A DNA stretch of 64,000 nucleotides, from contig JAPTHN010000101.1 in NCBI GenBank assembly GCA_026936325.1, positions 920,001-984,000 of the forward strand, in the 5' to 3' direction. The notes beneath the pieces were generated by a model, which was not told the DNA's origin, ran no database searches, and worked only from the letters and a program-made list of their open reading frames with translations. Positions within the stretch are counted from its first letter, which is position 1; every line of letters begins with the position of its first letter. The DNA is from Platynereis dumerilii. Lineage: Eukaryota > Annelida > Polychaeta > Phyllodocida > Nereididae. The translations under genes were made by a program, and so were the position numbers. Positions 1 through 10,400 of the stretch are shown here, one piece after another.

Positions 1-892
1 TTAATATTTGTAAATGAGTTTTCAACAGTTTTATATTAGTATTGGAGTGTAAATAAGTAGAGATTACCACATATCAAGTGAATGCAACACTTATAAATAC
101 TCCATCTTCTATTTCAGGAGAGTATGATAAATCAAAATTTTCAAAGTTGCATAACTTTTTAATTTTCCAACAGAATTTTTTGATTTTGGTCTTAAAATGA
201 TCGTGTGAATGAGGCCTTTCCAGAAATATGCGTGAGATAGCTGGGCCATTTTTTAAACCCCAAATTTGGTTCGGGCCCGCTGTGGTGGCTTAAGGGGCCA
301 ACCAGATTCTTTTGGGATGATGCTGTATGGATATCACAATGGATTTCTGGTGAAAAAAAAAGTTTGTTTCCCACTTGACACTGAAATAAAAAGTTAGTTC
401 AGCTTATGAAATAAAAAGAAATTTTGTTTCCATCTGTAGCCAGGGTATCGTTATGTTAAGTTTGCGATAAAAAAGTATGTCGCTCCTGGGCATGTGAAAA
501 TAATTTTTGCTGGGGTTTCAGGAGCATAAAAAAGATCTTCCCGGGGAGTAGTATCCATACCCCCCCAGCTATCGTCTGGTCAGCCCCTAATAACATACAA
601 ATTAAGGGTGTGAGGGTTTTTTTAAAATCATAGATGTCATAGTTTATGGCTGTATTAACGAAATGTAATGCATCAAATGTCAGAGAAAATTGACATGTGG
701 ACACATGTAAGAAGACAGGTTCAAAATTTAATGGAAAAACCCAAACCCTAACAGGCCAATCCCAACTGTTACTATACACCTACACTGTAAATTTTGAGTT
801 TGCTTAATTGATTGAGTGTGACTGAGTGAGATGGTTGCACAATTCCTTTGAGCAAAGATAGCTTGCTGTTTGCAAGTTATAACAACATAAAT
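1..892. other. 5' flank or intron of gene 1
   Basis: No exon was found. A reverse-oriented fragment of the telomere-motif MITE family lies at about 616-780, recognised by the reverse complement of its CATGTCAATTTTCTCTGAC segment. The rest shows no recognisable element. Confidence 0.4.
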
Positions 893-1220
893 GTTCCCCC
901 CGTGGCCTATTAAATGGTCAAGACTGCTTGTCCCCTGGCTTTGAGGGCGTGGGTTCAAATCTCACCCCGGGAACTCACTTTAGTCCAAGCCCATGGGACA
1001 TTAAATGGAGGCGGGTTGTATCCAGTATTCTATGCTGGGGCAACTGAAAGACCCTGGGCATCCCTGAATTAATAGGGTATGTTCCAGACTCCCAGTCTTC
1101 TCATCTCATCATCATACGGCGGTCACCAAAAGTGCAGCTCCCGCCACAAAAGATGGTGGTTGAGCTGCTCCGGCTGATCCGGGTACACCAGCACAACACA
1201 AGTCAAGTCAAGTCAAGTCA
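893..1220 (+). mobile_element. tRNA-derived SINE, copy 1
   Basis: The 5' part has pol III A-box-like (TGGCCTATTAAATGGTC) and B-box-like (GGGTTCAAATCTC) motifs. The body is shared with copies at 8561-8878 and 38793-39117. It ends with four to five copies of CAAGT, a pentamer tail. Boundaries come from comparing the three copies. Confidence 0.8.
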
Positions 1221-2689
1221 TAAAGATTATCATAACTCAAAAAGGCAAGCTATTATGGCTCAAACAAATTTTGCAACCATCTCAATCATTTGAGTTAACT
1301 CAAAATTTCAAATTTTACAATGTAGCACTAATCTTAAACCTAACCCCCTTGACATTTTTTTTCACCAGGCTGATGTTTTGACCATGGGTTTTGTCATTAA
1401 GAAGCTGCGCCTGTTGCTATCCTTCCAGATAATATGTAGAATTTGAAAAATCTTGCAAAATTGGTATGTGACCTCACACTGCAGTGGTGGGGCATTGTGA
1501 TTGGCTGTGGTGTGAGGTGTGATGCAGTGTTGGTATAAATTATGATGTAGTGTAGAGAATAGCCATATTATTATTATATTATATATTATATATGGTATGT
1601 GACATAGTATTAAAGTGTTATCAAGCACTAGAAAATACCCATTGGAGGTGGAACTGTGGAGGTATAAACATGCCGGAATTGGCGGCAGTTGGCATGTATT
1701 TGTAATTGTGGTGATGGAAAATGTTTACAAATTGATAGCGTTATGTAAATAATGTAAATAAATACATGTACTTAAAAATATATGAGTATGCCATCAGGTT
1801 TGTATGCAGGAAAAATGAGAGACTGCAACCGGACATAAGTTGTTGAGGACGCTTTTAGATTCTACTTGGCAAGTGGTGGCTGGATGACAAAAATAATTTG
1901 GCTGATTGCTGTGTCCTGGTCATGTGCTATAATTAGGCTGACAGGTGCATAAATACAGGATGTAAAGCCGTGATCATCCATCAGACGACCATCACAGAAG
2001 AAGTATATCCATGCAACATGACATCATGTGCAAATATCTATATATTTTTTGAAAAATATATTTTCAGAAACAATAGATGAGATGTTGAGCAGACATTCTT
2101 AATTTATTTTGCAAGGGGCATTTCTAGTAAATATATTGTTAATCAGTCAGTGTTCGCTCTAGGACCTTTCAGAGTTGGGTCCATGGACCCAACACCATAA
2201 AAAAAATGGGACACTGGAAAAATTTTGAGTCCCATCAAAATCAATCGGGCAATATTATGAACATCAGACTTCCAATTTCTTAAGTAGATATACAGATGCA
2301 ACATCACTAATATCCTTCATGAATTTATTTCCAATAAGCCTAATCACCAAGCCAATATAATCAGTTTTCCCAGGAAAGAATAAAAAAAAAAAGTCAGTGT
2401 CCAGTTTGACAGTTGCTGGTGTCTTTGTCATGAAAACAGGAGGAAAGCTGTTCATCTCTCTGTAATCGTTAGGGCTTTGTGATGCATCTAGCAGTTGAAA
2501 TTTTCAAAATCTGATGCATCTTACAGTTTAAACTTTCAAAACGGATAATAATTGAGGAATTTAGGCCATTTTACAGCCACAACATGCTTGGCATTTGCAT
2601 TTTACGCAGTTTTACCGCAACCGCTAGCCCGCATTTTAACCACAACGGATTGACCCGCATTTCAATGCTGGATCCTCCATGGGAACATT

Positions 2690-3148
2690 GGGTACATTCG
2701 ATTCGACCTACTCTAACTACTCCGGAAGTTACGTATCTACTCCAGGAAGTGACGTTTCTACTCCGGGAGTAAACTACTCCAAGGTTGGTCCAAATCGAAC
2801 ATAACAGAGTAGTTAGAATCGTCATAACTTGGGGGTTCCCTAGCAATTAGAATTCCCCAGTTGATGGCAATTACGACATCAATTGACACCCTCAATCGAT
2901 TGCTCTTAATTTATTGAATTGAAATACGGACATTCACACCAGAAAAAAACAATTAGGCACTAAATCAAAGCTTCAGAAGTGTCATCTATCTTTGTAAACA
3001 ATCCTACGTCATGGTATATCCCAATTTCTTGGAGTACTTCCTATCTACTCCAATCTACTCCAAACTACTCCCGGAAGTGCAAAACGAATGATCTGGAGTG
3101 AACTACTCTACTCCAGGAGGACTTTGGAGCAGCGAAACGAATGTACCC
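2690..3148. mobile_element. 459-bp terminal-inverted-repeat element, first of two
   Basis: It begins GGGTACATTCGATTCG and ends CGAAACGAATGTACCC, inverted repeats of each other with one mismatch. The interior has repeated ACTACTCC blocks. Exactly the same length as the next copy, three bases away. Confidence 0.7.
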
Positions 3149-3151
3149 AAA

Positions 3152-3610
3152 GGGTACATTCGATTCGATCTACTCTAACTACTCCGGAAGTTACGTATCT
3201 ACTCCAGGAAGTGACGTTTCTACTCCTGGAGTAAACTACTCCAAAGTGGGTCCAAATCGAATGAAAAGGAGTACTTAGGGACGTCACTATTTGGGGGTTC
3301 CCTTCCAGTGAGGATTCCCTTGACAATGGCAATTCAAGACGCCATGTGGCATTTTCAATTGATTGCCGTAATTGAGTAAATTGAATTACAGCAATGCACA
3401 TCAAAGCAATGCAATCAGCGACCAAATCAAAGCTTCTGAAGTGCCATATATTTATGTAAACAATCATACGTCATGGGATATCCCAATTTCTTGGAGCACT
3501 TCCTATCTACTCCAAACTGCTCTGATCTACTCCCGGAAATGCAAAACGAACGATCTGGAGTGAAGTACTCCACTCCAAGAGCACTTTGGAGCAGCGAAAC
3601 GAATGTACCC
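3152..3610. mobile_element. 459-bp terminal-inverted-repeat element, second of two
   Basis: Same ends and orientation as 2690-3148, separated from it by AAA. No coding capacity. The superfamily is not clear from the ends. Confidence 0.7.
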
Positions 3611-4261
3611 CTGGATCACAACAAAGCAGACGAAACGGAAGTGAGGTGACGAAGTGAAAGATGGCTGTGGATGTTGAGGATGAATATATGAGCGTGAATA
3701 GAGATTTGAATCGAGCGGAAAGTGGTGATGAAAAGGAGTTTTAAAAGGTGCCTATTTGAATGGCTGGTAGGAAAAAGGAAGAAAGGTGCATGGTAGGTGT
3801 GGAAAGGACTTGGTGGGCTGGTGTGCATAGTGCGTAAATAAATGAGGAAGAAAGTGGGCAAACATCAGTTAATGAATAGGGGGGCTTGGAGTTAATTGAA
3901 AAATCAAGGAAACACATTGTTTAGAAATACCCCCAGGAGAAATGACTTATTTGACGACTGGCCTAAAAGAATTGATTTAGTTCCGGAAAAGTGAGAACTA
4001 AATGATTATTTTTTGAGAAACTGCAAGCCCCCCTTGATATAACATGGCCATGCCCTTATTAAAGTTTTATATAGATAGATAACAAATGAAACACTGTAAG
4101 ATGCAGCCAGCTGGTTTCCAATGCTAACCTATGGGAACTGCCATATGATGTCACACTTGCACATTGCAAGAAAAAAATCACTTTCCACGTACTTTCTGGA
4201 AGGATAGTAAAATCATGCAGAAGTCCCATGAAGCTGAAAGTCATAATGTTTTTTTTTTTAG

Positions 4262-4473
4262 GATTTGGTTGGGGGTTGAAGACAAAGTGCAAGAAGGCAA
4301 ATTTGTGTGGGACGATGGAACAACATACTCCGGATGGCCACCATGGAAGGTCACCTTTCCGAAAAACGACCCTGGGACAAATTGTGTATTATGGGATGGC
4401 GACTACTGGGAGCAGAGGAACTGCGCTGAGAATCATCAGTATCTGTGCTACATAGAACAAGATCCTGCTACAG
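4262..4473 (+). CDS. Gene 1 exon: second half of a CTLD
   Basis: The exon follows a T-run acceptor (AG at 4260-4261) and ends at CAG|GTGAGA. It enters in phase 2 and leaves in phase 1. It reads WLGVEDK near the start (the WIGL position of CTLDs), then VWDDGTTYSGW, NCVLWDGDYWEQRNC and YLC, giving the last cysteines of the long-loop region. The usual WND triplet is replaced by WEQ, and the loop has PKNDPG where EPN or QPD would sit. The first-half exon that must precede it was not found in the window. Confidence 0.8.
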
Positions 4474-7400
4474 GTGAGAGGGGCCCGATTTTGTAAACAG
4501 AGCTAAGATCATGTAGGTTTAAGGTTTTAGACGTAGCCATAGCAACTCAATAAATTTTGGGCTGCCCAAAAAATAATGCGCAAATGTCCACAAAAAATCA
4601 AAATTCACAAAATTGCCTGCCCTAACTAAAAATAAAAGTTATTTTCCTGAAGTTTTAGGGGGGCTGTAACCAGGGGTGTAATTTTTGTGGAAAATGTTGG
4701 GGGGGACACGGCGGTCACGCAGTCGGAATTCGCCGACGGATCCGCGAAAACTCGCAAATCGCTAAGTCAGACTTTTTTACATTGGTGAATTACAAACTTT
4801 GTATGGCATGGTATGATGGCAACCTGGCAAAGCAGAAAGGTGGGGGACACGTCTAGATGTCTCTTAGAACAGCGCCCTACCAAATTGAGCCCAACGGCCA
4901 TTGCAACAACAGTGACAAAAATTTTTGTTTTCACACAAAAAATTGGGGAAAGATAGTAGCATTTTAACTAAAGTTCAATAAGTAGTTTATGGAAAAAAAG
5001 CTTTTATCAATTCATCTGAATAAAATTTTTTATTCACCATCTTGGGCTTGAACCCCATCTGACAAGGAATTTCTCCATTCAGCCATGTTATCACATTTTT
5101 TGATATAAACTTTGCAGTTATTGTAAATTTAGTATTCATTTCTTTTTTAAGGGAGTTGTCATTCTGCCGCGACTCCTATTCCCGGAACAACTTCTTGCTT
5201 CTACTACGGAACATATCTGCTGACGGTGGCCCAGGTGATTCCAAGATGTACAGGCATGGGTGGACATCTTGGAATCATTCAAAATGTTACTGTGATGGAG
5301 GCTATCAAGACCCTTCTCAACCCTACTGTTCCAAGGTAATCCTTTTTTGTGTAATACACTCAAATATTTTTTTGGAACAAATTAAAGAGGTTTTCTGAAA
5401 CACCAAATAGCAACTGCTTAGGAACTGATACATTGAAGCCCTCCCAGCTGACAAAAACTGGTGGTTAACTGAGAGTTATCACGTGAAATTGCCCCTCAGT
5501 TATCATGTGGAAAACTATAGGTTATTGCAAACGCTAACCATGTGATTTTCTCACCAGTTAACCACGTGATTTTCTGGGGGCAATCTTCACCAGTTAACCA
5601 CGTGATTTTCTGTTGAATATCTTCACCAGTTAACCACGTGATTTTCTGTTGAATATCTTCACCAGTTAACCACGTGATTTTCTGTTGAATATCTTCACCA
5701 GTTAACCACGTGATTTTCTGGGGGGCAATATTCACCAGTTAACCACGTGATTTTCCGGTGAATATCTTAACCATTTAACCACATGCTTTTCTGGGGGGCA
5801 ATCTTCACCAGTTTGAATTATTTGAGAAGAGGCAAAATGTCCCACTGGTTAACTTAGTTCCTCATCAAGCCAGTCAACTCAGACTGCTTCAAGCATTATC
5901 TTGGGCTTTCAATAGCTGGGGGCTGAAGTAAAAGCCACAAGAACTTGCTGAAAATTTGTCACAACCAGTGTGATGCAGAGGGGCTCTTTTCAGTCTTCTT
6001 AAGGGTTACCAGAATCAAGGATTGTAGTCATACTTGATTTTCATTTTGGATGACTAGTCTTTAGTGATAATATCCAATATGTGCTCCTTTTTGAGGTAAT
6101 AAGCATCATTCCACCATATATTGTGTATTAATCCAGATTTAGAAATCATAATCATTTGTTTAATTAGTTTAAACTCAGTTAAAGTAAACTTAGTGCGGAA
6201 CTCGGTGCACAGCTGTGTTTCTAGTACGGGTGGCTCCATCTATATTTCTTGTGGGCAATCTTCACCAGTTAACCACGTGAAGAAAAACAAGTGATAACTC
6301 TCAGTTATGTGATGAAGATGGTCAAGCGTTAATCTGGTGACACTCATCACGTGGTTATCCCGTAAAAATGTTGGGGATAGATTCCGAAGTCGACTCTATA
6401 AAGTCGACTAGTGAAGTCATAGTTAGGTTCCCAAGCAGTAAGTTAATGTTCAGTCTGGTAAGTCAGACTTGAGTCAGATAAAGTCAAGCCATAGTTGCGT
6501 AACTTAGCCAATTTTCATCTCACAGAAATGGTTTTGGTACCATTCAAAAGGGCATAAAGAGCACAAGTATTTCTAACTATTATAGTACTTTTGTAAAGTC
6601 TATAAAACATAAAAATTTAACAAATGGGCCCTGGGATATAGCACAAAGTCAGCTGAGGTTTGTTGAAGTCAAGCGAAGTCAGGGTTCAACAACTTAGCTG
6701 ACTAGTCAGTTGAAGTTCTTGTAAAGCAAGTCAGAGTTTTAACTCTGTCTGACTTCGGGGTCTAGTTGGTGAGTTTTTTCACGTGAAGAAAAACACTTGA
6801 TAACTCTCAGTTATGTGGTGAAGATGGTCAAGCGTTAATCTGGTGACATTCATCACGTGAATATCCCAGGAAAATGTTGGGGAGTTTTTCTCACGTGAAC
6901 AAAAACACGTGATAACTCTCAGTTATGTGGTGAAGATGGTCAAGCGTTAATCTGGTGACATTCATCACGTGGTTATCCCATGAAAATATGGGAGTTTTTC
7001 TCACGTGAACAAAAACACGTGATAACTCTCAGTTATGTCATTTTCACCAGTTTCCCCCCATGTTTATCACGTGAAGTTCACGTGCATTGTCAGCTGGGAG
7101 CTGTCTCTGTTCGAGACTGACAAGTGGCAGCAGAATGCTGACAGTGCCTGGAAAATCGAGTTGGGTCAACAATAATTTGATCTGTTTTGGACAGATCACA
7201 AGATCAGGTCACACAAAGCTGTCCATATTACTACGCCAAACTACACTGAAAGACAAAATTTATGCATATGCCGTGCACTAGAGAATCTCATCTGTGGGCT
7301 CAATGTAAGGGTCTACCCAACAAAAGCTTTACTTAGAATTAGCTATAAACACTAAAGATAATGGTCCTTGGGTTCATTGCAAGGTTGCAATGTCCTGTCG

Positions 7401-10400
7401 TCTGGAGCATCACCCACAACATCAAGAAACTTTTTTTCATCACAATGATGGGACTTTGATGGGTATCTTGAGCTCTGGTTGTTTTTCTGGGTCTAGCACC
7501 TTTTTGTTTATTCCTGGTTAAACCTAGCTCCCTGTGACAGGCAGATTTCATTGATAGACTTAACAGATGGACATCAGTCACTCTACAACCTTAAGCTGGT
7601 TTTTCCCACCTGTGCCATGCCAATAGATTCATCCCTTTCATATTGTGGTATTTGGGACAAACTGAATTAAAGTGTCAAAGCATTGTGTGCTTGCATGTTT
7701 CAGGATTGATTTAAGCTCATATTAAACAGCATATCTGCTACAGATATTGGTCAACAGCAAAAACTGTGTTTTCTGAAAAGTGCCCTGTGTCAGCCATTTT
7801 GTAAAACAACATTTTTTCTCGGCTCTGTTATTTATTGTTTGTGACCCTGTTTTTGGGTGCTTTACACCATGGAACCATCATATTAACCATACCTCCTGAG
7901 CATCTTGGCTGCACAGCATATGCATAACTTTTGTCTTTCAGTGTACTTTCACAAAGCATGGTTGCTGGCAAATATCCAGTCCACTGCTTTGAATGAAAAT
8001 GTTTGGAAATCGTGAGACAAAAAGAAAGTTTTGAAACTTTAGCATGAACTTTGCCTGTGAAAGGGATGATTTTACTCATCAGAAGTTTGATGGTATTCAA
8101 TCTACTTATGCCATTTATTGCATGTTAAATTGTGGTCAGAAAAGTGTCCAAAAAGAATGCTCTCTCACTTATTCACGTGCCCATACAAAGCCAATGTTTT
8201 TGCTTTGTGATATCAAAAATGCTCATTTGTATTTTTTCTGTTACTTTATGGAGATTTATTTTAAACTAGGACAACAATATAATATGAGCTACAATGTATA
8301 CATCCTTCATGATAAAAAATAGTTGCAACTTATTTTAGTATTTACAAGCTGTCTGCTTAAAAGAAGCCAACCAAAGTTAGATTAGACACTTACATAGCTT
8401 TTGGGAAATAAACTAGACCATCACTAAATGATGGAATTGTCCTGGTTTATTCCAGAGATTGAAATTCTGTTGGCCGCTCACAGCAGCTCGCGAATTTTGC
8501 ACCCTAGGTGGTAACAAATAGCGGTCAACTTGTAGACAGATTGAAGTCTACAATCAGGCCGACTTGACTTGTGTTGTGCTGGTGTACCCCGGATTAGCCG
8601 GGGCAGCTCAACCACCATCTTTGTGGAGGGAGCTGCACTTTTATTTTTGGTGACCGCCGTATGATGATGAGATGAGAAGACTGGGAGTCTGGAACATACC
8701 CCATTAATTCAGGGATGCCCAGGGTCTTTCAGTTGCCCCAGCATAGAATACTGGATACAACCCGCCTCCATTTAATGTCCCATGGGCTCGGACTAAAGTG
8801 AGTTCCCGGGGTGAGATTTGAACCCACGCCCTCAAAGCCAGTGGTCAAGCAGTCTTGACCATTAGGCCACGGTGGTCATTCTGTAAAAAAATGGGCTTGG
8901 TGTGCAGACTTCAAATTGAAGATTTTTTTTTATTCAGTTCAAGTCATGGCTGTTTCAACTAAACATGAATGAACTGTCAAAAATAATGAACATGTTAGAA
9001 TGTTTGTGACAGAAATATTATGGAAAACCAACTCATCAGTCGTGGAGATAGACCCACGGTTAGGTCTAAAGTTAGGGTTACAATTAGGTTTATTGATGGC
9101 GTTAGAGTTACTGCAGGTAGGCCCTGTGTTTTTATATTATATTTCTGCAACTGATCTGCTCACATGTGGATTTTCTCTGACATTTGATGAATGACATCTT
9201 GATGAAACAGCCATAACTGCAATAATGAAAAAACCCCTTGCTCCTTCGATAAATGAGTAGTGTATATGACTTATAAGTATATATATATATGTGTGAGGTT
9301 TTTTATGCTAATAAAAGTCAATTTATAATATCGTATTTAGTATCAGTTGCTGGATCGGTCTGAACGATGACGCTGAGAAGTTCTCCTTTGTCTGGCCTAA
9401 TGGGGTGCACGTACCTTACCCTTGGTGGATGAAGATGATGGTCGGAAATTACCACGATGCGGCAGATTGCTTCGTTTTTCAAAATGGCGTCTGGAAAGAC
9501 AAAGGTTGTGGGAATTCGGCCTACGTAATTTGCCAATTCAAGCCTCTTCCACTGGCAACAACCACTACTGCTGCTGTTACCACAACAGCGGCTGTTACCA
9601 CAACTGTGGCAGTTACTACTACCACCTCGGAACAAGCTACAACCACAGAACATGCTACTACGCCAGATGATGTTACCACCCATGATCCAATCAGTAAGTG
9701 ATATATAGAACTATTTTTAAGTGGTGTTGTGATACCTATATTATAATCTAATAGTCAGTTCCAGTTGAAACTAAATATTTAATTATGTATTAATGAACTT
9801 TCAAGAATAATGAACATGTATGTAATGGTGTCAATGACAGAACACAGGGTCAACACATCAGATGTGAAAACACAACAAGGCAAGGGGTAGGGTTAAAATC
9901 AGGATCATTATTATTCTTAGGGTTGGGGTTAGGGTTAGGGTTGGGTTTAGGGTTTGAATTAAGGTAGGTTTTTAAGTTTTTTCATCAAATTCCTGCAAGC
10001 GATATCCTAACAATGCTAACATTTGAATTTTCTCTGATACTTGTTGCATGATACGTAGCTGAAACAGCCATAACTGGCAGCAATAATTCATGTGAGGAGT
10101 GTATATTATAGATGTCATTATGATAAATGTTCAGTCATTAGACAGAAAAATTTTCAAGTGATACCAAACTATCTATTAGACAGTTTGGTATCCCTTGAAC
10201 AATGTTGTCCACAACCCCCAGCCCAAATCCTAGGCCTTCTAGGATATTTTGTTTAAATTCTTTTTAATTATTTGGACCAAAACTACTAACCTTTTGCCAG
10301 TATTGGCTGGTTGACATGAGGTAATGTATTTGCCACTCCATGACACCCTCAATTATGCGAAAAGCACAAGGACCACCTGAACTGCATGCATGCAGTCCAG

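Noticed and set aside
893-980. Functional tRNA gene
   Set aside because: The pol III boxes belong to a SINE with a long shared body; no cloverleaf with acceptor stem was seen.
2571-3563. Several short frames over the 459-bp twin elements
   Set aside because: They lie in repeated inverted-end elements and carry no recognisable domain.
5156-5398. Alternative frame across the gene 1 CTLD exon
   Set aside because: Open by chance; only the shifted frame shows CTLD motifs and joins its neighbours in phase.
5545-5815. CRISPR-like array
   Set aside because: Eukaryotic context, and the spacers are repeats themselves; it is a minisatellite.
9917-9957. True telomere or chromosome-fusion scar
   Set aside because: The TTAGGG units lie inside a repeated MITE with other copies in the window.
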